64,000 nucleotides of DNA, taken from Caenorhabditis remanei (taxonomy: Eukaryota; Nematoda; Chromadorea; Rhabditida; Rhabditidae). Position numbers and translations under genes: made by a program. Under the pieces are notes generated by a model, which saw only the letters and a program-made list of their open reading frames with translations, ran no database searches and was not told where the DNA came from. The stretch lies in assembly GCF_010183535.1 (NCBI RefSeq), contig NC_071329.1, forward strand, positions 18,924,879 through 18,988,878, in the 5' to 3' direction. Positions 1 through 9,710 of the stretch are shown here, piece after piece (the stretch's first letter is position 1; each line of letters opens with the position of its first letter).

Positions 1-5
1 TTTAC

Positions 6-411
6 GTCTAATGTATGCAGCTTTTTCTTGATCCGTTTCTAAACTGCTCACAACCAAGTTGTTCATGAGACAATCTTCACGTCCACGCTCATAATCATAA
101 TAATTAGTGCTGCCTGCGCCAAAGGATACCATCTGAAATATAATTTTATGAGACGAATTAGAATGTTCTTACAAGGGAACCCCAAGATCATGCAAGTGCT
201 TTTCTGGCTGAAACTTTCAGGATAAATTAAGAATGAACTGAAAAGACGTTCCTGAGATTTTCGAAATCCGCCCGATACTTTCAGCCGAGTTGCGAGCTCT
301 CAAAGTTTTGCTCTAATTTAACACAGGAAGCCCCATTTTCTCGCTCGAAAACAATTTTCAAAATATATAATATAATATATTTGTATATTATATTATATAT
401 TTATAAATATA

Positions 412-455
<44 letters not shown>

Positions 456-559
456 TATTTTTTTTAAAAAAAATATTATTTATAAATATATAATATAATA
501 TACAAATATATTATATTATATATTTTGAAAATTGTTTTCGAGCGAGAAAATGGGGCTTC

Positions 560-600
<41 letters not shown>

Positions 601-1959
601 AACGGTCATAAAAACGAGTGAACTAGAAAGCAAAAATATTTTGAAAACTGTTTTAGAGCGAGAAAGTGGGGCTTCCTGTGTTAAATTAGAGCAAAACTTT
701 GAGAGCTCATAACATGGCTGGAAGTATCGGGCGAGCTTCAAAAACTTCAGAATCATCTTTTTAGTTCATTCTTAACTTATCCTGAAAGTTTCAGCCAGAA
801 AAGCACTTGCATGGTCTTGGGGTTCCCTTGTAAGAGCATTCTAAACGCATACCGTGAAAACTGTATAAAAGCGACACCTATAATAGAGCGAATTTTTTTT
901 GGGTATATTCGCAGTTTGTTCATTAATTTTTCATGTTTTTAATTTTAATTTTTTGTTTCTTGACAATACAGTTTATGGAAACTTTTGAAAACCTCGTTCG
1001 AATAATATAACGACAGCCTCCAGTAGAAGGACATCCTCTCCAACTAAAACCTGTTTGAAAATTCGCTGCATCTCGCTCTTTTTCTTAATTTTTTTACGGT
1101 CATCAGTTTCAAAAGGTGCTTTGAAGCGCTAAATTATTGAAAACGATAAAAATATTGGAGGGTTAGTTTTTTTTGACTCGGTCGTTGGAAAAATTGAATA
1201 TATTCTGAATAAGTTCTCTATTCTGGAAAAAACAATTAAAAACTGCAATAAGGACCTTACCAGTGAGCACCAGTATCCGTTCTTTCTCAGGTAAGGCGCT
1301 ACAGCTGCGCGAACATTTCCACACGGTTTTATGGTCGTAGTACTTGCGACTGTAGTTGTTGTCGTCGTGGGAGTTGTCGGGGTGGTAGATGGGACAGTGG
1401 TACGGGTAGTAGTCCGTGTAGTAGTTGGTGTAGTCACCGGCACAGTTGTTGGTTTCACTGTAGTTGTAGTAGGCGGACGTGTTGGTTCTTCTTCACACGG
1501 TACTTCTTCTTCTGAAAAACGGTGAAAATTTATTTTTCCCCAAGTATAACTCACCACAAGAGCACTCCTCATAATGATGTTGCTGGGGACGGAACATGCA
1601 TTCCGACAGTGAAGCCAACACCAAACATACCAAAACTGTCCTCACCAACATGTTTGTAAGGAAAGCATACAATAAAACATTCTCTTTTATATATATACCA
1701 CAACCCATAAAAAATTTCTCGGGTTGCGGAATAAAACGAGGGGTCGGGGGGTTGCAGAAATTCATTGCAGATGAGAGGAATGGGTTGGTGCTTCTTGAAA
1801 CTAGGTATCATTAGAACAATGCAGTTCTTATACGGTAAGTTTTTATTCGGAGGGTTATGATTTGGGAGACGGATTATTTGCTAAGTTCTCACCTCCTGTG
1901 ACTTGGATGAATCCGATAGCTAGAATAAGAAGAACTGGAAGAAGACAATAAGACACCAT
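6..1959 (-). CDS. secreted C-type lectin, clec family (copy A, 3' end outside window)
   Basis: Exons, reading leftwards: 1957-region start at 1959 to 1893, 1511 to 1261, 132 to 6; the last CTLD exon lies left of the window. Exon 1 encodes a cleavable signal peptide starting MVSYCLLPVLLILAIGFIQV. Exon 2 encodes an acidic stretch (EEVPCEEE) and a Thr-rich, probably O-glycosylated linker of about 45 residues, then the CTLD entry motif ending NGYWCS. Exon 3 gives the STNYYDYERGREDC segment and SSLETDQEKAAYIR. The family is extracellular, carbohydrate-binding-like and often pathogen-responsive in worms; the ligand here is unknown. Intron 2 holds a 681-bp palindromic element (161-841). Its intron 2 sequence next to exon 2 resembles intron 2 of copy F at 7550-7712 in inverse orientation, so A and F look like closest relatives. 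Confidence 0.8.
161..841. mobile_element. 681-bp foldback element with AT microsatellite core
   Basis: The two ends are long inverted repeats: the left arm GAATGTTCTTACAAGGGAAC pairs with the right end, which reads GTTCCCTTGTAAGAGCATTC. The pairing continues through the matched AAGCACTTTTCTGGC-type and GAGCTCTCAAAGTTTTGCTC-type segments for well over 150 bp per arm. A second nested palindrome (about 330-560) surrounds an (AT)n microsatellite. TA flanks both ends (159-160, 842-843), which fits a Tc1/mariner-type non-autonomous element. No coding capacity. Confidence 0.7.
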
Positions 1960-2566
1960 GTCTTAGTTGTTTCCACTTTTCCATCTCAATTCAGTCATTT
2001 TATAGTCAGAATCATTGGTTCCCAGTGCATATTGAGACACAGGTTTTTGGTTCCTTCTCAAAAGTAGTTGAAAATGGTCAACTTTGCAAAGGTGCAACTA
2101 TCACCCTGATAGTCTCACAATATCGATTGTTTATGGATCATACAGATCAAAAGTAGAAATTTATCTTTGTAGTTGACAACTTTTTTGTACGGGCACAACC
2201 TAAAAAGTTATCAATCGTCAAAGAAAATTCTCGCAATTCGTGACTTTTTTCAGTGCTAAATGGAGCGATTTTTGAGCTGTTTACATTGACTGCCTGTAAC
2301 TTCTTAGGATCTGACCGTACAAAAAAGTTGCCAACTACAAAAATGAAGTTCTACTTTGAATCCGTATAATCCATGCAACATTTTTTCCATGGGTCAATCT
2401 GGGATACCGAGACATCTTCTCAAAGTTGGTATTTTTTAACTGAAACCAGCTAAAATTTACAAACTTTTGACTGGTACTGTAAGTGATAGCAGGTGCAATC
2501 TTAATGCGCTATAAAAAATGAATAGTGAGAATGATTTATTTGTTGTAAATAAAAGAAACGTTTCAG
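1960..2566. other. intergenic: lectin promoter block plus an inverted-repeat element
   Basis: About 1960-2060 is the shared clec promoter block of copy A. About 2140-2350 holds a palindromic repeat, TTGTAGTTGACAACTTTTTT followed by GTACGG, paired with its reverse complement near 2300-2345. Related copies occur near 20.38-20.5 kb and 28.96-29.16 kb. I see no gene. Confidence 0.55.
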
Positions 2567-3493
2567 TTAAAACTGTAATCCCGGGGCTCCACACATGTTA
2601 GCATTGACTTTCGGATTTCCCAAACCAGTTTTTGCAACAACTCTGTAATCTCCATAACCAGGTACACTTGAGTTCTTATTAATAAACCAAGCAACATGAC
2701 CATTGGGGTCTACAACTGTCGGTTGGGGATCCATAAGTTCAACAGCCAGTCCGTCATCCCAATAGTATTTATGATCAGTTGTGTTGAGACTGGCGCCAAC
2801 CCAAAAAGCAGTGAGGTCATAGAGGATCGTTTCTTGGACCACTGAAAATTACAAGAGTTGTAAAATGAAATATTATTGATTTGAGGAATTTACATTTAAT
2901 ATATGCAGTCTTTTCCTCGTCCGTTTCCAAACTGCCTATAACCAATCCATTAAGATTACAATCTGTAACTGCGTCTTGATAGTCATAGTTCATAGTACTG
3001 TTTGCGCCGAATGTAAACATCTAGAATAAATTATTATTATTAGTTGGATCAGAGTGTTGATATTGCTAAGTGTGTCAGACCAATTATAACGACAGACACA
3101 TTCAACAGTGAGAAAATTGAAATATCTTACCATTGAGCACCAGTATCCATTCTTTCTTAGGAAAGGTGTTACTGGCGCACGAATATTTGCGCACCGGCGT
3201 CTGGTCGTAGTACGTGCAACAATAGTTGTGGTGGTAGGTGTAGTTGTTGGAGTAGTAGATGGGACAGTAGTACGGGTTGTTGTTTCTTCTTCACACGGTA
3301 CATCTTCAGGGTTTTCTGAACGGCTTGCTTCTTGAAACTAGGTATCATTAGAAAAATGCAGTTCTGATACGGTAAGTTTTAATTCGTGAGGTTATGAATA
3401 AAAGCCAAACAAACCTAAGTTCTCACCTCCTCTGACTCCGATGAATCTAATAGCTAGAATAAACAGAACTGAAAGAAGACGATAAGACACCAT
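2567..3493 (-). CDS. secreted C-type lectin, clec family (copy B, complete)
   Basis: Exons 3493-3427, 3315-3131, 3020-2894, 2841-2567; spliced length 654 nt, 217 aa. Order: signal peptide (about residues 1-22, MVSYRLLSVLFILAIRF), acidic start and Thr-rich linker (to about residue 68), one C-type lectin-like domain (about 70-217). CTLD landmarks are the NGYWCSM entry, NLNGLVIGSLETDEEK (helix 2 region), DLTAFWVGASLN, the YYWDDG core, WFINKNSS and the final VNANMCGAPGLQF cysteine strand. An EPN or QPD sugar-binding motif is not obvious, so calcium-dependent sugar binding is uncertain. An AATAAA-type signal lies just past the stop (near 2538). Upstream is the shared promoter block. The model is fully open and all junctions are in phase. 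Confidence 0.85.
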
Positions 3494-3968
3494 GTCTCAG
3501 TTGTTTCCACTTCTCAATCTCAATTTCACTCTTTTTATGGAATCATTGGTTCTCGTTGTTTATAGACATCCATTGAAAGTTCTCAGTGTTTATTGAGATA
3601 CAGGTTTTTGGTTCTTCTCTGAAAATATGCTTAGATTACTGTATATATTCAGATTTTAATTTAATTCAACATTTTTAGTTGAAAACTTGGGTTTTTTCTA
3701 CGAAAATCAGAACAGTTAAAAAAGTTTGTAAGAAATATGTTTGTGAGAACTCTCTACTGTAGTTGCCTGGTATGTATAACATGTTGCACCAAAACATGGT
3801 GCTACACGCTTTGAAACCATGACATTTCAGCGTCCTTTGGTAAAAATTAGACATTTTCGTTATGGTCGACATTGCATTCGGCTAGAAAAAATCCCTTGTT
3901 AGAGACCATCATGTAAGTCACAACTTAAACTGAGAAAGCTTTATTTCCGGGAAATAAAATAAACTATT
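3494..3968. promoter_or_regulatory. promoter block of lectin copy B and intergenic sequence
   Basis: About 3494-3610 repeats the sequence found before every intact copy in this cluster, including AACAACTGAGAC next to the start codon, a TTTATGG/TATA-like stretch and CATTGTTTATAGACATCCAT-like sequence. The remainder (3611-3968) is AT-rich with no recognisable gene. The 3' end of copy C lies immediately to the right. Confidence 0.55.
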
Positions 3969-4873
3969 TCAATTAAACTGTATTCCAGGGGCACCACACA
4001 AATTAGCATTGACTTTCGGATTTCCGTTACCAGATTTTTCAACAACTCTGTAATCTCCATAACCAGGTACACTTGAATTCTTATTAATGAACCAAGCAAC
4101 ACGACCATTGGGGTCAACAACTGTTGGTTGGGGATCTAAAAGTCCAACTGCATGCCCATCGGCCCAATAGTATTTATGATCAGTTGTGTTGAGACTCGCT
4201 GCTACCCAGAACGCAGTGAGGTCATAGAGAACCGTTTCTTGGACCACTGAAAATTACAAGAGTTGTAAGGTGGAATATTGATTTGAGGAATTTACATTTA
4301 ATATATGAAGCTTTTTCCTTGTCCGTTTCCAAACTGCCCAAAACCAAATTATTAAGATTACAGTCGAAAACAGCATTGTCGTATCCATAGATATTAGTAC
4401 TGTTTGCGCCGTACACAAACATCTAAAATAAAATACACGTTCAATAGAAAGAAAATTGAAATACCTTACCATTGAGCACCAGTAACCATTCTTTCTTAGG
4501 TAAGGTGTTACAGGCGCATTGACTTTTCCACACGGGCGTATAGTTGTAGTTTTGGGAACAGTAGGTGTTGTTGTGACTGTCGTATCTTTTCCATTGTTGT
4601 TGGATGTTGTTGACTCATCCTCACAAGGAATTTCCTCTTGATTTTCTGAAATAAAACTCAATGAAGCCAACTTCAAGTGCAGTTATAATACGGTAAGTTT
4701 TTATTTGGAAGGTTATGACTCGGAAGGTTATTATTAACAACAAAACTGAGTTTCATTCAGAATTTGTCAAGACTAATTCTGTTTTACTGGTTCCCTAAGT
4801 TCTCACCTCCTGTGACTCCGACAAATCCGATTGTTAGAATAAAAAGAACTGGAAGGAGACGATAAGACAACAT
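3969..4873 (-). CDS. secreted C-type lectin, clec family (copy C, complete)
   Basis: Exons 4873-4807, 4645-4470, 4422-4296, 4246-3969; 648 nt, 215 aa. The signal peptide starts MLSYRLLPVLFILTIGF. The linker is shorter and less Thr-rich than in copies A and F and contains STTSNNNGKDTTV. CTLD landmarks match copy B: NGYWCSM, LNNLVLGSLETDKEK, DLTAFWVAASLN, YYWADG, FINKNSSVPGYGDYRVV, CGAPGIQFN. The coding sequence is intact. The start lies 350 bp from the start of the diverging copy D, with an inverted repeat between them. Role inferred only from family: secreted lectin-like protein, possibly immune. Confidence 0.85.
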
Positions 4874-5223
4874 GTCTCAGTTGTTTCCACTTCTCCATCT
4901 CAATTCACTCTTTTTATATTTGGATATAGTGGTTCTCATTGTTTATAGACATCCATTGGAAATTCCCAGCGTTTATTGAGACAAAGGTTTTTGGTTCTCT
5001 TTTGAAAAGTTACGAAAGAAGGGAATTGATATTATAACCAGGATTGTCAGAAGTCGGAATTTTTTAACTGTATAGTAATTACAGTACTTTTTCAAAAAGA
5101 AATCAACAACCTTTGTCTCAATAAACACTGGGAACTCTCTATGGGTGTCAATAAACAATGAGAACCACTATATCCAAATACAAAAAGAGTGAATTGAGAT
5201 GGAGAAGTGGAAACAACTGAGAC
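4874..5223. promoter_or_regulatory. bidirectional, palindromic lectin promoter
   Basis: The two halves are inverted copies of the same upstream block. Reading away from each start codon: CAACTGAGAC at the start, then GTGGAAACAACT, GAATTGAGATGGAGAAGTG, a short TATA-like CAAAAAGAGTG, CACTATATCCAAATA, then CAATAAACAATGAGAACC and TTTGTCTCAATAAACACTGG. The same block precedes copies A, B and F. Conservation of noncoding sequence across paralogs suggests common regulation; the factor is unknown. Confidence 0.65.
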
Positions 5224-6092
5224 ATGGTGTCTTATCGTCTTCTTCCAGTTCTGTTTATTCTAACAATCGGATTCATTCAAGTCACAGGAGGTAAGAACTA
5301 AAGGAATCTGTAAAACAGAATTAGTCGTGACAAATTTTGATTTTTTTTCTATCTAGTTTCAAAGAGCAACAATCGTTCAGAAAACCCTGAAGAAGTACCG
5401 TGTGAAGAAGAAACAACCACAAGGACTACTGTTCCATCTATTACTCCAACAACTGTCACTACAACCACAACTACTGTTCCAAAAACTAATACCATACATC
5501 CGTGTGCAAATGTTGATGCCCCTGTAGCGCCTTACCGAACGGATACTGGTGCTCAATGGTGAGATCCTTTTTTATCACTGTTGAATTCTTACTATTAAAC
5601 GTGTCTGTCCTCATAATTGATTATTCATTCATTCTAGATGTTTACATTCACCGGAACCAGTACCAATTCCTACAACTACAGCAGAGCTGTTTCTGATTGT
5701 AATCTTAATGGATTGGTTTTAAGCAGTATGGAAACGGACGAGGAGAAAGCTTCATATATCGACTGTAAACCCTTGATATCAATATTCGACCTTATATATC
5801 TTGTTATTTTCAGTGGTCAAAAGAACAATTCGGTATGACCTCACTGCGTTTTGGGTTGGCGCCAGTCAACACAACTACTCAGCAGTACTATTGGGATGAC
5901 GGACAGGCTGTTCCCACTATCGATCAACAACCGACAATTGTAGATCCTGCTGGTTCTTTTGCCTGGTTTATTAATAAGAACTCGAGTATACCTGGATATG
6001 GAGATCATAGAGTTGTTGCACTATCTGGCCGTGGAACTCCACAAGTGAACGGTGTTATTTGTGGTGCCCCTGGATTACAGTTTACAAACTGA
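5224..6092 (+). pseudogene. C-type lectin pseudogene (copy D, two frameshifting deletions)
   Basis: The exon layout of the family is preserved (5224-5290, 5357-5558, 5638-5764, 5814-6092), including the signal peptide and Thr-rich linker. Exon 2 lacks 7 nt near 5540 compared with copies A and F (between GCGCCTTACC and GAACGGATAC), which destroys the NGYWCSM entry and throws exon 3 out of frame. Exon 4 lacks 2 nt at about 5868 (AGTCAACACA against AGTCTTAACACA), which leads to an early stop. Splice sites remain good, so it may still be transcribed. A sequencing error could mimic one lesion but hardly both. Confidence 0.75.
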
Positions 6093-6416
6093 CACTTTTC
6101 TTACATTTACCTCAAATAAATTATTCTCACTGTGTTTTATAATGAGATATGATTGCATCTAGTTCTCCTTGACCGCAATGCATGAGAAACTTTTGGCTGC
6201 ATAGGCAAAGAATAGTCCTTTGCTCAAAGAATGGCCCATTCCCTTGCTGTTGAGCCAAATGAGAAATGGACCAATGTGTTATTAGTTGTTTGGGTACTCA
6301 CTATGCATAATACCATCTCATAAAACTGTTTTGACTTTTTTCATCGATATGTTCGAGTTTCACAGGAAATGTGCCATAAACACTCTAATTAAACTAATAA
6401 TAACACTTCATTCTAG
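6093..6416. other. intergenic, no gene seen
   Basis: AT-rich sequence between copies D and E. An AATAAA for copy D lies at about 6115. There is no signal-peptide exon, Thr-rich exon or lectin promoter block, which is why copy E appears to lack a 5' half. Confidence 0.5.
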
Positions 6417-6872
6417 ATGTTTTCACTCACCGCGAACAGTACCAATGTCTTCGAATACAACAGAGGAGTTTTTAATTGTCAAATTAATGGATTGGTTTTA
6501 AGCAGTTTGGAATCGGACGAGGAAAAGTTTAGATATATTAAACGTGAATCTATCAGATTAGTATTCTACCTTACATCTCTTTTGTGATTTTCAGATATCC
6601 AAGAAACGGTTCTCTATGACCTCACAGCGCTCTGGGTAGCAGCAAGTGTGAACTCAACTGACGGGAAGTACTATTGGAACGACAATCAGGCTGTTGGACT
6701 TTTGGATCCCCAACCGACAGTTGTTGACCCCAATGGTCATGTTGCTTGGTTTTTGAATAAGAACTCTAGTGTACCTGGTTATGGAGATTTTAGAGTTGTT
6801 CCAACATCTGGTCTCGGAAATCCGCTAGTGAACGCTGTCCTTTGTGGTGCCCCTGGATTACAGTTTAGTTGA
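6417..6872 (+). pseudogene. 5'-truncated C-type lectin fragment (copy E, CTLD exons only)
   Basis: Only the two CTLD exons are present: 6417-6543 (MFSLTANSTNVFEY and SSLESDEEKFRYIK) and 6595-6872 (DLTALWVAASVN, YYWNDN, CGAPGLQFS then stop). Both are open, in phase with each other and bordered by normal splice sites. The signal peptide and linker exons and the promoter block are missing. Two readings are possible: a dead fragment, or the second CTLD of a longer transcript starting in copy D. The damage to D makes the first more likely. Confidence 0.7.
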
Positions 6873-7124
6873 AACTTTTCTTATATTTGCGACAAATAAA
6901 TTATTCTCTTTGTGCTGAACATGTCGGGAAAATTTATGTGATAGGGAGAACGGTGACAAGCCTAGTTATTATATCTATTTCTTCTATTCGTTACTTTCCA
7001 AAAGGATCCAAAACTCTGTGTCTCAATAAACCTTGAGAACTTTCTATGGGTGTCCATAAACAATGAGAATCAATATTTCTAGTATAAAAAGACTGAATTG
7101 AGATGCAGAAATGACAAGGGAGAA
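6873..7124 (+). promoter_or_regulatory. promoter block of lectin copy F
   Basis: From about 7017 the shared block is recognisable: CTCTGTGTCTCAATAAAC, CTATGGGTGTCCATAAACAA, AGTATAAAAAGACTGAATTG (TATA-like), then the start at 7125. Confidence 0.55.
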
Positions 7125-8162
7125 ATGGTGTCTTATTGTCTTCTTCCAGTTCTTTTTATTCTAGCTATCGGATTCAACAGAGTCACTGGAGGTAAGAATT
7201 TAGGGAACCTGTAAAACAGATTTAGTCTTGACAAATTCTGAATGAAACTCAGTTTTTCTGTGAATCATAACCTCCCGAGTCATAACCTTCCAAATAAAGA
7301 CCTACCGTATGAGAACTGTCGTTCTTCTAAAGATATCTAGTTTCAAAGAGCAACAACCGTTCAGAGAACCTTGAAGAAGTACCGTGTGAGGAAGAAACAA
7401 CCACCAGGACCTCTATCCCATCTATTACTCCAACAACTACACCTACCACCACAACTACAGTCGCAAGGACTACGACCGCAAACGCGTGCGCAAATGTCCG
7501 AGCAGCTGTATCGCCTTACCTAAGACAGAACGGATTCTGGTGCTCAATGGTGAAGTTCTTTTTTCAAAAATTTTCCAGGGACAATTATAGTGGTTATATT
7601 CAATTATCCAACGACTGAGTCAAAAAACAAAAATTCCAATATTTTTATCCTTCTCAATAATTTAGTGCTTCAAAATATCTTTGAAGAACACTAATAGCAA
7701 ATTCTATTCCAGCTGGTACACTTTGGCGCAGGCAGCACTAATTGGTTTGAATATGAGAATGCACGTGGTAATTGTGTCCGGAACAAATTGGTTGTGAGCA
7801 GCATGGAAACGGATGAAGAAAAAACGGATTTTATTAAACGTAAAGCTCCGGATAGGTATTCCTTTAAAAATTCCCTAATTTCAGTGATCCAAGAAACGGT
7901 TCTCTATAACCTCACTGCATTATGGGTTGGCGCCAGTCTTAACACAACTACTCAACAGTACTATTGGGATGACGGACTGGCGGTTAAACTTATGGACCCC
8001 CAACCGATAATTGAAGATCCCGAGGGTCATGTTGCTTGGTTCATTAATCTGAATTCAAGTGTACCTGGATATGGAGATTTCAGAGTTGTCTCACGATCTG
8101 GCAAAGGACCTCCAAAAGTCAATGCGTATTTATGTGGAGCCCTGGGAGTAAGGTTTAATTAA
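7125..8162 (+). CDS. secreted C-type lectin, clec family (copy F, complete)
   Basis: Exons 7125-7191, 7341-7549, 7713-7839, 7885-8162; 681 nt, 226 aa. The signal peptide starts MVSYCLLPVLFILAIGF. A stretch VSKSNNRSENLEEVPCEEE precedes a Thr-rich linker ending TTTANACANV. CTLD landmarks: NGFWCSM, FGAGSTNWFEYENARGNC, VSSMETDEEK, NLTALWVGASLN, YYWDDG, WFINLNSSVPGYGDF, and a last strand with CGALGVRFN, where other copies have CGAPG. It is intact and forms the right end of the cluster. An AATAAA lies about 25 bp past the stop. Confidence 0.85.
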
Positions 8163-9710
8163 AACCGATTATTTTATTATTCTGAAATAAAGTTTTCTCA
8201 GTGTTTGTTGTGACTTACGGGCTGAAATAAAAGGAAAGAATCTTTCAAGCGGGAGACAATGTTGATCAAAACTAAAGTTTATAATTTTTCACTATTTTTT
8301 TAACGCTAGATGCCGAAATGGCATGATTTCGAAGCGTCTAGCACCAAGCAACTACAGTAGTGAGTACACTACCACATTATTAATAAACATATGAGCTGAT
8401 ACTTGTCCGATTTACAAAATGTTGTTTTGAAAGATAGCTGCAATATTCAGAAAAGGTTCATAGGTTTTTTGTATCAAGTTATCACCTAGTAAAAAATGTT
8501 GACTTCAGCTTTCTTCAAATTTTTTAAATGATTGTTTTTAGAAAACCTTAAAACGCATCTTTTGGCTCATTTTTAATTAGTTTGGGTCATTTGTTGGCGA
8601 GTTTTGATTATTTTCCCAAGAACACTACTTCTGGTGCTGTACCCGTGCTGTCATGTATCACAGGGTCAAATTTTGTCCATATGAATTCAAATTATTTTTG
8701 CGCGAAACCGGAAGCTCAGTGAAGCGCGTTTGCACACAACTTGCACGTTGCCAATTGAGTCGCCGATCAGCATAATGCGACCTTTGTATAACGTGGGTAC
8801 AGTAAGACGAACGATAGGGAGTCAAATTTTTCGAATGAAGCTAGCTTTTCTTCCATTTTTCTCGCTATTTTCGAGAAAACTTTGCACAAAAAAATATCGA
8901 ATTCATTAAAAAAGAGAAAAATACAAATTTTTAATACACAAAAAAAATTTTTTTTGGCTGAATTTTTTGAATTTCGCGCTAATTTAACGCTAATTTTTTT
9001 GGAGCGCAGTTGCTTCATATGGGCATTCTATGACCCTGTGGTATCAACGTGATATGTTTTCTGGCTGAAAACCCCGAATTTTGAAGTTGAAAACCTTCAA
9101 AATTTGAAAATTCTGAAAAGACATGAAAACAAGCGTGAAAGTCAAAATGTTCAATTTCTAGCCCTGTCACCATGAAATAAAGTCTCGTATTGACCAATTT
9201 GGGAAAACCGCAACGCGACCGCAACGCTCAACCCCAGAATTTTTAAAATTTCTTCGGTTTTTAGTAAAACTTACATTTCCATCACCACAATCTTCAAATT
9301 ATGAAAAACAGAGTAAATCTAGTTCCCAGTTCCTAACCAACCGCACATTAAATTGTTGGAATTCTCTCCCCGTTTCTTCTTTCCCGGTTAAACCCTCCTC
9401 CCGGTCTTTTAAAACTAACTTGAAACATGTTGATTTGTCTAAATATTTAACTTTATCTCCCCTCAATTACTAATGTTCTACTTATCCTTCTGTGTATGTT
9501 TAGCTTTGAAGTATAAGTGGCAAGTGCCCTTCTTTCAATAAAATAAATTCAGAGAGTCAATTTTTTCTTATTAAAGTACCTCCTGGTACGGATTCCCAGG
9601 AGCAATGTCTTTACTACCGGTGAGGTGTGGCGGTCGCGACGCGGTCGCGTCACGGTCTTTCCACTCAATAACCGTTTCCCATCCATTCCTTATTCAGTTA
9701 CCCTCCCACC
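8163..9710. other. intergenic, AT-rich, low repeat content
   Basis: No gene is supported. Short open stretches are AT-rich and lack family signatures. Near 9205-9230 and 9630-9655 are copies of the GC-rich core related to GCGTTGCGGTCGCGTCGCGG. Near 9490-9550 an AATAAA-rich stretch could be a polyadenylation region of something unrecognised. 9660-9710 is conserved with the 5' flank of the paralog at 27.4 kb. Confidence 0.4.

Noticed and set aside
511..756. Open frame through the AT microsatellite
   Set aside because: Made of Tyr-Ile codons from the (AT)n run inside the palindromic element.
1331..1525. Valine-rich open frame on the plus strand
   Set aside because: It is the antisense of the Thr-rich linker of lectin copy A (ACN codons read backwards give GTN and similar). 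No family, no signals.
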